Below are positions 8,310 through 15,394 of a stretch of 22,604 nt of DNA, piece after piece. Position 1 is the first letter of the stretch. Every line of letters starts with the position of its first letter. Under the pieces are notes generated by a model. The model was not told the DNA's origin, ran no database searches, and was given only the letters and a program-made list of their open reading frames with translations. The stretch is from NCBI GenBank assembly GCA_963976395.1, contig CAXBLG010000051.1, positions 1-22,604 of the forward strand. The letters run 5' to 3'. The DNA is from UBA11612 sp963976395 (GTDB lineage: Bacteria > Pseudomonadota > Alphaproteobacteria > Rhodospirillales > Rhodospirillaceae). The position numbers and the translations under genes are program-made.

Positions 8310-9686
8310 TTACCGAACGACGATCAGAATATCTTCGCCATTGCGGTTGATAAACAAGGCGGCTTGCTTATCCCCTGACATGGCTTCTGTAAATTCTTCG
8401 ACGTTGGATATATCCTTGCGGTTGACCGAGACAATGATGTCACCAGCACGCAGGCCGACTTGAAACGCCGGGCTGCCGCGCTCGACGTTACTGACGACAA
8501 CCCCCTGAACCGGTGCGCCGCTTTCGGTGTTCGAGAAGCTGGCTCCAGCCAGACTCGGCCGGTCTTGCATGCGCTGGACCGTTTCCTGCGCGGGTTTGCC
8601 GATGGTGACGTTGATGTTCCGTACTTTTCCGTCACGAACCACAGTCAGTTTAACGGTGGTGCCGATGGTCAACAGGCCGACGCGGTTTCTGAGATCGTTC
8701 GACCCTTGCAAATCGGTGCCGTTGAATTGGGTGACAACGTCGCCGGTCTTAAGGCCTGCGTCTTCTGCCGGTGAGCCGGGTTGAACACGGCTGACCACTG
8801 CGCCTTGGGTTTCGTCCACACCAAGACTTTGTGCAAGTTCAGGCGTGAGGTCGCCGATCACGATACCGATTTGGCCACGGCGGACTTCACCGTATTCGAT
8901 CAGTTGCGCCATAACGGCTTTGACCATTGTGGTCGGGACCGCGAATCCAATGCCGATGTTGCCGCCGTTGGGGCCGAGTATGGCAGTGTTAATGCCGATG
9001 AGTTCGCCGCGCAGATTAACAAGTGCGCCGCCGGAGTTGCCTGGATTAATGGCCGCGTCGGTCTGGATGAAATCTTCCCAGCCTTCGATGTTTAGGCGCG
9101 ACCGGCCAAGCGCGGAGATGATGCCGGTGGTTACGGTGTCGGACAGACCGAACGGGTTGCCGACGGCGATCACGTAATCGCCGACATTCATGGACTGAGT
9201 GTCGCCGATGGGAATGTCGGTGAGGTTGTCGGCTTCAATTTTCAGAAGCGCGATGTCGGTTCCTTCGTCACTGCCGATAACCGTGGCCGGCATTTCACGC
9301 CGATCTTTCAGGCGGATTGTAATTTCCGTTGCGCCATCGACGACGTGATGATTGGTAATCACGTAACCTTCTTTCGCATCGACAATAACGCCGGAGCCGC
9401 TGGATGCGCGTTCTTGCGGTGCGTTTTCTCGGGGGCCACCGAAAAACCGAAACAATGGATCGTTGAACAGTGGGTTGTTAGCCATGTCCACTTTGGCTTT
9501 GACGGCGACATTGACGACGGCGGGAGCCACACGATCTACCAGCGGCGCCAGGGTAGGGATGCCGTCACGCATAGTGAGGAGCGGCGATTGGGCTGCGTCC
9601 GTATGTGTAATTGCCACGGGTATCGCAAGGCCCACTACCAGGGCCACCGCGATGGCGGCTGTCGTACGGTGAAAAGGTTTGATCAT
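8310..9686 (-). CDS. Do family serine endopeptidase (DegP/DegQ type)
   Basis: A periplasmic quality-control protease of 458 residues. The N-terminus has a signal peptide (hydrophobic 10-25). The trypsin-like domain has a full catalytic triad: His114 (TNHHVV), Asp144 (GTDIALLK) and Ser218 (NPGNSGGALVN). Two PDZ domains follow, at about 255-360 and 385-458; the first carries GSPAEDAGLKTGDVV and the second GSPAFQVGLRAGDII. Length and layout fit the DegQ/DegP/MucD group, which degrades or refolds misfolded envelope proteins as oligomers; I cannot choose among these names. AAAGG lies about nine bases before the ATG. The gene is monocistronic, closed by the hairpin at 8258-8290. I saw no convincing heat-shock or sigma-E promoter upstream. 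Confidence 0.95.
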   Translation of the reverse strand: MIKPFHRTTAAIAVALVVGLAIPVAITHTDAAQSPLLTMRDGIPTLAPLVDRVAPAVVNVAVKAKVDMANNPLFNDPLFRFFGGPRENAPQERASSGSGVIVDAKEGYVITNHHVVDGATEITIRLKDRREMPATVIGSDEGTDIALLKIEADNLTDIPIGDTQSMNVGDYVIAVGNPFGLSDTVTTGIISALGRSRLNIEGWEDFIQTDAAINPGNSGGALVNLRGELIGINTAILGPNGGNIGIGFAVPTTMVKAVMAQLIEYGEVRRGQIGIVIGDLTPELAQSLGVDETQGAVVSRVQPGSPAEDAGLKTGDVVTQFNGTDLQGSNDLRNRVGLLTIGTTVKLTVVRDGKVRNINVTIGKPAQETVQRMQDRPSLAGASFSNTESGAPVQGVVVSNVERGSPAFQVGLRAGDIIVSVNRKDISNVEEFTEAMSGDKQAALFINRNGEDILIVVR

Positions 9687-10036
9687 GTGTCGTAGGCCTT
9701 TCGTTGTGTTTCTTCGTAAGCCGGAGGGCGCCGGAGTTTAAAAATCTCACGCGGGGGATACGCCCGTGAAGATGTATTCAAATGTTAGCTGTACGGCTTG
9801 CTATATCAATCGGGGTAACAGGTATTTAATGTGCCACTCTCGTCATTTTTGCAGGTCTATTAAGCTTGAAAACGGGCTACCCGATCATGCCGCAGGCTCG
9901 GCCATAGACCCCTAATATGAACTTTTGAGGGTCGTTGATTAGACACGTGTCTGCCGACGATATGCGGTTTTCCTTGACACTCAGAGGTGCTGACTTGACC
10001 GTATGCCGGTGTGATTGAACCGAAGGAGATTTACCG
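9687..10036. other. divergent intergenic region, protease / aldo-keto reductase operon
   Basis: A 350-base region holding the divergent promoters. Visible elements are the 12-bp palindrome at 9941-9952, a TTGACA at 9974-9979 and a TTGACC at 9995-10000 (possible -35 hexamers, but neither has a good -10 at 16-18 bases), and a strong AAGGAG at 10023-10028, eight bases before the reductase ATG. No gene or RNA was recognised. Confidence 0.6.
9941..9952. promoter_or_regulatory. perfect 12-bp palindrome AGACACGTGTCT
   Basis: Self-complementary over all 12 bases, 84 bases before the start of the first aldo/keto reductase. It is a candidate operator, possibly for the Rrf2-type regulator encoded at the end of that operon; this link is inference. 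Confidence 0.35.
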
Positions 10037-10975
10037 ATGAGCCGCCTATCAACACGCCTAAAGCCCGGGATCTCTCGTGCGCATTTTCTCAAGCTGGTAG
10101 GCGCGGCAGGCGCCTTGGCTGCAGCCCCGAATTTGCCCTCCTTTGCGGCCGAGCGACCCCTGGTTATGCGACCGATTCCCAACAGCAAAGACGGAGAGCA
10201 GTTGCCGGTCATTGGATTGGGAACCGCTCAGGACTTCGGCGCGCGCCGAGAGATTGAAGATAAGACGCAAGTTCTTAAAAGTTTATTGGATGGCGGCGGC
10301 AAGATTATCGATACGGCGGCCAACTATGCGGGCGGCAGTTCTGAGGAACTGATCGGCGAGATTTTGGGAGAGCATAATTTACGCTCGAAAGCCTTCATTG
10401 CCACTAAGTTCGGTGAACGCGGACGCGAAAACGGCATAGAATCCATGGAAAGGTCCTTCAAGAGTTTGCGCACCGATTTGATCGATTTGATGTTTGTTCA
10501 CAATATGATTGATGTGGATACGCACCTTCCGTCGTTGCGTGACTACAAGGATCAAGGCCGCATACGGTACTTTGGTGTGACCAGCACCGGCCGCAATCAG
10601 GATAATCTTACGCGCTGGATGGATCAGCTGGACTTCGTAGAATTCGCCTACGCCGTGGACTTCCGCGATGCCGAGCAGAGACTTTTGCCCATGGCGGCGG
10701 ATAAGGGCGTTGCCGTGCTCATTGCTCTGCCGCTTGGTCGGGATCGGCCGCTAAGCGCGATGAGGGGTAAGGAAGTGCCTGAATGGGCGAAGGTCGAGCT
10801 TGGGTGCCATACGTATGCCCAGCTGCTTCTCAAGTTCGTTGTCTCTCATCCGAATGTCACCGCTGCTATTCCTGGAACCAATAATCCGAAACATATGGTT
10901 GAAAATCTCGACGCGGGGCGCGGCCCCATGGCTGATGCGAAGCAGCGTGAACGCATCGCGGCCCTCTGGGATTAG
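10037..10975 (+). CDS. aldo/keto reductase with export-signal-like N-terminus (copy 1)
   Basis: A 312-residue (alpha/beta)8-barrel oxidoreductase. The tetrad typical of the superfamily is present: Asp92 and Tyr97 (IDTAANY), Lys124 (ATKF) and His155 (FVHNM). The N-terminus, residues 12-34, has the shape of a Tat signal, ISRAHFLKLVG followed by an Ala-rich hydrophobic stretch, but the second arginine of the twin pair is Ala. Export is therefore uncertain. The start is fixed by AAGGAG eight bases upstream. It is the first gene of a tight operon with a paralogous reductase (16-base gap) and an Rrf2 regulator. The shared segments IGLGT, RLLPMAADKG, LLKFVVSHP and KQRERIAA show that the pair arose by tandem duplication. 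The substrate is unknown. Confidence 0.9.
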   Translation: MSRLSTRLKPGISRAHFLKLVGAAGALAAAPNLPSFAAERPLVMRPIPNSKDGEQLPVIGLGTAQDFGARREIEDKTQVLKSLLDGGGKIIDTAANYAGGSSEELIGEILGEHNLRSKAFIATKFGERGRENGIESMERSFKSLRTDLIDLMFVHNMIDVDTHLPSLRDYKDQGRIRYFGVTSTGRNQDNLTRWMDQLDFVEFAYAVDFRDAEQRLLPMAADKGVAVLIALPLGRDRPLSAMRGKEVPEWAKVELGCHTYAQLLLKFVVSHPNVTAAIPGTNNPKHMVENLDAGRGPMADAKQRERIAALWD

Positions 10976-10991
10976 GGGCGGGATCAAGCGT

Positions 10992-11927
10992 GTGAAATAT
11001 TTTGGCCGCGATATACCACGCAGCGATTTTCTTAAATTGGTTGGTGCCGTGGCGGCTGCCGCAGCTCTGCCTGCGCACGCCCAGACAAGAGACATGTTAA
11101 GCCGTGCTATTCCCAAAAGCGAAAATGGCGAGCGGCTGCCGGTGATCGGACTCGGGACTTATGGTGCATTTCGCGAGCGCGGTGATGCCGCCGCCATGGA
11201 GAAAAAAACTCAAGTCGTTCGCGCACTTCTCGCGGGCGGTGGTAAAGTCATTGATACAGCTGAATCCTATGATGAGTCTGAGGCCCTTTGCGGTGAAATT
11301 ATAGAAGCGCTTGGCATGCGGGCGAACGCGTTTATTTCCACAAAAATATGGCAGACCGGGCAAGAAAACGGACGTGTGTCCATTGAAAATGCTTTTAAGG
11401 CGCTGCGTGTTAAAACAATTGATCTGATGCACGTACACAATATGGTCGATGCGGCGACTCATCTGCCGACTCTTGAAGACTTTAAATCTCAAGGCCGGTT
11501 CCGGTATATCGGGATGTCTCATTCGACGCCGGGTGCTCAGAACGGCCTGACGGACTGGATGGCCACGAACAAATTAGACTTTGTAGAATTCAACTATTCG
11601 GTTGATGTGCGTGGGCCGGAACAAAGGCTTCTGCCTATGGCCGCAGATAAAGGCATAGGTGTTCTGGTCGCGATGCCCTTCGGAAGCGGCGGATTGATCC
11701 GAGCAATGAAGGGTAAGGACGTGCCTGCGTGGGCGCGAGAAGAACTAGGTTGCACAAGCCACGCACAGATGCTGCTGAAGTTTGTTGTATCCCACCCGGC
11801 TGTCACGGCCGCCATTCCGCGCACGTCAAATCCCCGCCATATGTCTGATAATGTTGGCGCGGGATTCGGACCCATGCCCACTGCCAAACAGCGCGAACGT
11901 ATCGCAGCGGTTTGGGAAACTGCGTAG
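10992..11927 (+). CDS. aldo/keto reductase with export-signal-like N-terminus (copy 2)
   Basis: A 311-residue paralogue of the gene before it. I place the start at the GTG at 10992, not the in-frame ATG at 10800, because the longer form would run back through the end of the first reductase. From the GTG the protein begins with a signal-like segment that aligns with copy 1: IPRSDFLKLVGAVAA, ending PAHAQ. Here too the second arginine of a Tat motif is replaced, by Ser. The tetrad is complete: Asp88, Tyr93 (IDTAESY), Lys118 (STKIW) and His149 (HVHNM). A GGGGCGGGAT stretch precedes the GTG. The Rrf2 gene begins 7 bases after the stop, so the three genes are surely co-transcribed. The two copies differ most in the substrate-facing loops, suggesting different substrates. 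Confidence 0.87.
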   Translation: MKYFGRDIPRSDFLKLVGAVAAAAALPAHAQTRDMLSRAIPKSENGERLPVIGLGTYGAFRERGDAAAMEKKTQVVRALLAGGGKVIDTAESYDESEALCGEIIEALGMRANAFISTKIWQTGQENGRVSIENAFKALRVKTIDLMHVHNMVDAATHLPTLEDFKSQGRFRYIGMSHSTPGAQNGLTDWMATNKLDFVEFNYSVDVRGPEQRLLPMAADKGIGVLVAMPFGSGGLIRAMKGKDVPAWAREELGCTSHAQMLLKFVVSHPAVTAAIPRTSNPRHMSDNVGAGFGPMPTAKQRERIAAVWETA

Positions 11928-11934
11928 CCCAGGC

Positions 11935-12348
11935 ATGTTGTCACAACGATCCAAGTACGCTCTTAGGGCCATGATTATGTTGGCGGCACGCAAACCCGAC
12001 GACCTTGTGTTGGTGGCCGACATTGCTAAGACACGCAAAGTTCCCAAAAAATTCCTTGAGTTGATATTGCTCGATTTAAAAAATCAGGGCCTGTTGCGTA
12101 GCCGCCGCGGTAAAAATGGTGGTTATGGTCTTGCCCGGCCTCCGGCCGAGATTACGTTTGGTGAGATCATTCGTATTACAGATGGCCCTCTGGCACCGCT
12201 CGCCTGTGCGAGCCTAAGTGGCTACCGAAAATGTGATGACTGCGAGGATGAAAAATCCTGCGCCATACGCCGGGTGATGAGGGGGGTGCGTGATTCCATG
12301 TCGGCTATCCTCGATAAAGCAACCCTAGCGGATGCCCTTAAGAAGTAG
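11935..12348 (+). CDS. Rrf2 family transcriptional regulator
   Basis: A 137-residue winged-helix regulator. The start MLSQRSKYALRAMIML is the classic Rrf2 opening; the ATG at 11935 is preferred over one at 11782 inside the preceding gene. The HTH covers about 25-60, with VPKKFLELILLDLKNQGL and the wing SRRGKNGGYGLARP. Cysteines at 91, 100, 103 and 109 (spacing C-x8-C-x2-C-x5-C) lie where Fe–S-binding members such as IscR, NsrR and RirA carry three ligands, so redox or iron/NO sensing through a cluster is plausible but not proven. It is the last gene of the aldo/keto reductase operon and probably regulates it, perhaps through the palindrome at 9941-9952. Confidence 0.92.
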   Translation: MLSQRSKYALRAMIMLAARKPDDLVLVADIAKTRKVPKKFLELILLDLKNQGLLRSRRGKNGGYGLARPPAEITFGEIIRITDGPLAPLACASLSGYRKCDDCEDEKSCAIRRVMRGVRDSMSAILDKATLADALKK

Positions 12349-12360
12349 AGAATCTCTCCC

Positions 12361-12390
12361 TTCCCAGGGCAGACTGGGAAATTTCCTTTC
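12361..12390 (+). terminator. candidate terminator of the reductase/Rrf2 operon
   Basis: TTCCCA (12361-12366) pairs with TGGGAA (12375-12380) around an 8-base loop, followed by a T-rich ATTTCCTTTC. The stem is short, so this is only moderately supported; its place 13 bases after the Rrf2 stop fits. Confidence 0.4.
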
Positions 12391-12518
12391 AAATTTCATT
12401 GTCTAGTGAAAAGGTAGGGTTGTGGGAGGCGACAATCCACCGCGGGGGGCGCAAATCTAGGCCGGTTCGTGCGGCGCTTTGGCGTACTTTGCGCCGTAGA
12501 TTGCATAAGGATATGGCT

Positions 12519-12635
12519 ATGCGCGTCTCTGTTACAGGACTTAGCCCTGAGCGGGCGGCGAAGACCCTGGTTGTTTTCGCCTACGCCTTTCTACTATTGA
12601 TTATTTTGGGTGTTGGCGACCCGTCGCACCTCTAA
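12519..12635 (+). CDS. candidate 38-residue single-helix membrane protein
   Basis: I do not recognise it. The ATG at 12519 is preceded by AAGGA with a 7-base spacer. The product starts with a short polar segment (MRVSVTGLSPERAAK) and then has one hydrophobic helix, residues about 16-32 (LVVFAYAFLLLIILGVG), ending in a short polar tail. Such an arrangement is typical of small bacterial membrane proteins, but a chance ORF of this length is quite possible. A longer in-frame version from 12399 adds an Arg-rich stretch without a ribosome binding site. Confidence 0.35.
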   Translation: MRVSVTGLSPERAAKTLVVFAYAFLLLIILGVGDPSHL

Positions 12636-12797
12636 ATCTGGTGTGTGTTGAGTCCAAATCACACTATGCAAGGCGTTGGCGTCATGTTCCGGAGCGTGAC
12701 ATATGGGGGCTTGGGTCGGCACAATCGGAGTGTCAGGGTAAATTGATCTCGGCAGAAGGATCGGCTCGGACAAAGAACAATGAAACAGGAGCGCAGG

Positions 12798-12932
12798 ATG
12801 GGACTCTTGGCTTGGCATGAAATCGCACGACGCTCTGGACGTCACATTAGTATGGCATCCAGGCAGCGGTTGATTCACAGCCTTGCGCTCCGGGCTTCGG
12901 CCTCAGCGGAATTTCCCGGCACCCTCCGTTAA
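12798..12932 (+). CDS. candidate 44-residue Arg-rich small ORF upstream of the TSUP permease
   Basis: An ATG with AGGAG six bases upstream opens a 44-codon frame rich in Arg, beginning MGLLAWHEIARRSGRH and ending in TAA nine bases before the permease ATG. The permease itself has no clear ribosome binding site, so translational coupling from this ORF is one explanation. No family is recognised, and a chance ORF is the main alternative. Confidence 0.28.
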   Translation: MGLLAWHEIARRSGRHISMASRQRLIHSLALRASASAEFPGTLR

Positions 12933-12941
12933 ATTGCACAG

Positions 12942-13730
12942 ATGAGTTTTTTGGATTTCATAAGTCCGGCGTATTCGCTGGCCGGGTTCGCTGTCGGGGT
13001 CTTGGTCGGGATGACCGGTGTCGGGGGCGGGTCGCTCATGACCCCACTCCTGATTCTGACGTTCGGCATTCATCCGGCGACGGCTGTGGGCACCGACCTT
13101 TTTTTCGCCGCGGCCACAAAGACCGGCGGCACACTCTTTCACGGTTTCGCCCGCACTATCGATTGGCGTGTGGTGGCGCGGCTGGCGATGGGCAGTGTGC
13201 CGGCGACCGTTATGACACTGCTTGTGCTCTATGCGCTGGATATTAAAGGAACCGCGGCGCAGGGATTGATTACCGGGGTTTTGAGTGTCGCACTGTTTGC
13301 AACGGCCCTGGTCCTTATTTTTCACAAAAAGATACTGAAGGCGTACAGCAATTGGGTGGGCGAACTGCCGCCGGAACGGACGGTTAGGCTCACCATCATA
13401 GTCGGTGCGGTGCTTGGTGTACTGGTGTCGATTTCCTCGGTAGGTGCCGGCGCCCTTGGCGTAACTGCCTTGATCGCCCTTTATCCGCGCCTTCCGTTGG
13501 TCCGTATTGTCGGTTCGGACATCGCTCATGCCGTGCCGCTTACACTGCTGGCGGGCATAGGGCATTGGCTGCTCGGGTCTGTCGATGGAACGCTTTTAGG
13601 ATCGCTGCTCCTGGGCTCGATTCCTGGTATATTCCTTGGCAGCTACATTGCGGGCCGTATTCCGGAGAACGTCCTGCGGCTTATTTTGGCCACAACCTTG
13701 CTGCTTATTGCTCTTCGGCTTGTATTTTAG
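12942..13730 (+). CDS. TSUP (TauE/SafE) family permease
   Basis: A 262-residue integral membrane protein of the sulfite exporter TauE/SafE (TSUP) family. The first repeat has the family signature VGMTGVGGGSLMTPLLIL followed by HPATAVGTDL; the second repeat has SSVGAGALGVTAL and the matching GSDIAHAVPL. Seven or eight hydrophobic helices fit the family length. Known members move small sulfur-containing or organic anions (sulfite, sulfoacetate, taurine-related compounds); the substrate here is not determined. No strong ribosome binding site precedes the ATG. It lies 40 bases before a secreted NAD(P)-binding protein on the same strand, so the two probably form an operon. Confidence 0.92.
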   Translation: MSFLDFISPAYSLAGFAVGVLVGMTGVGGGSLMTPLLILTFGIHPATAVGTDLFFAAATKTGGTLFHGFARTIDWRVVARLAMGSVPATVMTLLVLYALDIKGTAAQGLITGVLSVALFATALVLIFHKKILKAYSNWVGELPPERTVRLTIIVGAVLGVLVSISSVGAGALGVTALIALYPRLPLVRIVGSDIAHAVPLTLLAGIGHWLLGSVDGTLLGSLLLGSIPGIFLGSYIAGRIPENVLRLILATTLLLIALRLVF

Positions 13731-13770
13731 GCGTCCGGCTTGCCCGGGTTGCCGCAAGGAATTCTCTAAG

Positions 13771-14556
13771 ATGGCCAATGCTGTTCATAGTTTTGTTTTG
13801 TTTGTGTTTGCGGTTCTGGTTTTGCCAGCCGCTGCGCAGGAGATGGAGCATCCGCCGCCGCCCAAAGCCGCTCCGCGTGTCGGAGTTACCGAGATGTCAC
13901 TGCCGCCGCCCGGCGGAATCATGGTATTCGGCGCGAGCGGAGACCTCGGCCTAGAAGTGACCCGTGAGTTGATCGAGCAGGGCATCGATGTCACGGCGAT
14001 GGTGCGGCCGACCTCAGATACCGCGGCTCTTGAAGAGATGGGTGTTAAGCTTATTGAAGGCGATGCCCTTAGTCTTGATGACGTGACCCGTGCGCTCAGC
14101 TCTGGCCCGCTCCGGGCGGTCATATCGGTGTTGGGCGGACGGCGCGGCGACTATCGGGTTGATATCGGCGGAAACAAGAACGTAACCGACGCCGCGCAAC
14201 ATGTGGGCGTCTCAAGGCTCATACTCGTGACCGCCATTGGCGCCGGGAACGGCGAAGACGCAGCGCCCTGGTATATTCGCTATTTCATGACCGGATACTT
14301 TGAAGCCAAAACCGCTGCGGAGATTGCCCTGCGGAACTCGGGCCTGACCTACACCATTGTACGACCGGGCTGGCTGCTGAACAGCGAGCCGACCGGTACA
14401 GCGGGCCTCGTTGATGACCCAAAGGCGTTTAGCTGGATTGCCCGCGCCGATCTCGGCAAGTTGATCGCAGATAGCGTTGAAGATGAAGCCACGTACAACA
14501 AGGCGCTGACAGCCTTCGACCCCGAGCTCGCAGGTGTATTGTCGCTCTTTCACTAG
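13771..14556 (+). CDS. NAD(P)-binding (atypical SDR / NmrA-like) protein with signal peptide
   Basis: A 261-residue protein starting at the ATG preceded by AAGGA with a 10-base spacer; a longer frame from 13636 overlaps the permease and is rejected. Residues 1-22 form a signal peptide ending LPAAAQ, followed by a Pro-rich linker. A Rossmann domain begins at VFGASGDLG (52-60), the dinucleotide motif of atypical SDRs, with VSRLILVTAIGAG and TYTIVRPGWL further on, as in the NAD(P)H-binding NmrA/SDR_a5 group. These are normally cytoplasmic because they need NAD(P)H, so a cleavable signal is odd. Position in an operon with a TSUP permease and ahead of an SMR transporter does not identify a substrate. 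Confidence 0.84.
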   Translation: MANAVHSFVLFVFAVLVLPAAAQEMEHPPPPKAAPRVGVTEMSLPPPGGIMVFGASGDLGLEVTRELIEQGIDVTAMVRPTSDTAALEEMGVKLIEGDALSLDDVTRALSSGPLRAVISVLGGRRGDYRVDIGGNKNVTDAAQHVGVSRLILVTAIGAGNGEDAAPWYIRYFMTGYFEAKTAAEIALRNSGLTYTIVRPGWLLNSEPTGTAGLVDDPKAFSWIARADLGKLIADSVEDEATYNKALTAFDPELAGVLSLFH

Positions 14557-14624
14557 CGGGCGAAGATCACGGCGTAGTGGTGTAGGCTCGGCTGCACTCT
14601 CAATTCAAATGATACGAGGCGCTT

Positions 14625-14942
14625 ATGGGATGGCTTTATCTTATGCTCGCGGGTGCGCTGGAAATCGCGTTCACCACGTCGCTTAAATATGCCGATGGGT
14701 TTACAAAGGTTGTGCCCTCGCTTGTTTTTGTTGTGGCCTACGCGGCCAGTGCATGGTTCCTGGCCAAATCCATTCAAACAATTCCACTCGGCACGGCCTA
14801 TGCGGTGTGGACCGGCATTGGGGCTGTGGGTACGGCCCTTGTGGGAATCGCGATATTCGGCGAGCCTGCGACGGCGCTGAGGCTTCTGTTTCTCGGCGTT
14901 ATCATTTTCGGAATTGTCGGCCTCAAAGCGGTGTCCGGCTGA
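14625..14942 (+). CDS. sugE: small multidrug resistance family transporter, Gdx/SugE-like
   Basis: A 105-residue protein with four membrane helices, the standard SMR length. The essential Glu13 lies in helix 1 (GALEIAFTTSLKYADGF), and the second half has GTAYAVWTGIGAVGTALVGI, which matches the guanidinium exporter (Gdx, formerly SugE) subgroup more closely than EmrE-type drug exporters. Members work as antiparallel dimers in the inner membrane, exchanging guanidinium for protons. I see no ykkC guanidine riboswitch in the 68 bases upstream. GAGG lies about 6 bases before the ATG. It follows the signal-peptide NAD(P)-binding gene on the same strand and converges on the DUF1428 gene. Confidence 0.9.
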   Translation: MGWLYLMLAGALEIAFTTSLKYADGFTKVVPSLVFVVAYAASAWFLAKSIQTIPLGTAYAVWTGIGAVGTALVGIAIFGEPATALRLLFLGVIIFGIVGLKAVSG

Positions 14943-14959
14943 ACCGCACCTCGCAAACC

Positions 14960-15322
14960 TTAAAGATCAACCGCGATTTTAAATCCGCCGAAGATCATGC
15001 GCTTGCCGTCGAACGGCATTTTGCTGGGGTCTACTCCCATTTTGGCTAGGCGCGGATCATTCATGACCGCAGCGTTGACCTTGTCGCGGTGTTTGCGTGA
15101 CTTATAGACAATCCACGAGAAGATAACAGTCTCGCTGGGCTTGAGTTTTACGCTGAGCGGGAACGAGGTCAGTTTTCCTTTGGGAACGTCGTCGGCGACT
15201 GCCTCTTTGTATTCTAGAGCGCCATGCTCCATCCAAAGCTTCCCCGCCTTGCGTGCAAAGCGCAGGTACGTTTGCAAATTCTTCTTAGGGACAGGGAGAA
15301 CAAATCCGTCGGTGTAAGCCAT
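14960..15322 (-). CDS. DUF1428 domain-containing protein
   Basis: A 120-residue protein that matches the DUF1428 family: the opening YTDGFVLPVPKKNLQTYLR, the middle PLSVKLKPSETVIFSWIVYKSR, and the close PFDGKRMIFGGFK. The family has a ferredoxin-like dimeric fold and no established activity. The start is set by AGGAG six bases before the ATG. It is the last gene of the minus-strand ArsR–AHSA1–AHSA1 unit, 72 bases after the second AHSA1 gene; the same grouping (ArsR, SRPBCC, DUF1428) is common in my knowledge of proteobacterial genomes. Confidence 0.93.
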   Translation of the reverse strand: MAYTDGFVLPVPKKNLQTYLRFARKAGKLWMEHGALEYKEAVADDVPKGKLTSFPLSVKLKPSETVIFSWIVYKSRKHRDKVNAAVMNDPRLAKMGVDPSKMPFDGKRMIFGGFKIAVDL

Positions 15323-15394
15323 CTCAAACTCCTAAGATTGTCGTGCTGAGTTGCATATGTGCCTCCGTTGTTTCTGATGTGATGGTCGTTGAAC

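Larger units (their letters stand above)
12349..12941. other. 593-base region with terminator and two candidate small ORFs
   Basis: This gap between the Rrf2 gene and the TSUP permease holds the hairpin at 12361-12380 and two short plus-strand frames with good ribosome binding sites (12519-12635 and 12798-12932, listed separately). The minus-strand frame 12594-12878 shows no ribosome binding site or recognisable family. Nothing else stands out. Confidence 0.5.

Noticed and set aside
9687..9860. Heat-shock or envelope-stress promoter for the Do-family protease
   Set aside because: A TTTGAA and nearby TATCCCC on the minus strand only loosely resemble a sigma32 promoter with poor spacing; too weak to list.
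10800..10991. Extended N-terminus for the second aldo/keto reductase from an ATG at 10800
   Set aside because: It would overlap the first reductase by 176 bases, and the GTG at 10992 gives a protein that aligns from the first residues with copy 1.
12903..13565. 220-codon minus-strand frame opposite the TSUP permease
   Set aside because: It is the antisense shadow of a clear permease: low-complexity Arg/Gln/His-rich translation and no ribosome binding site.
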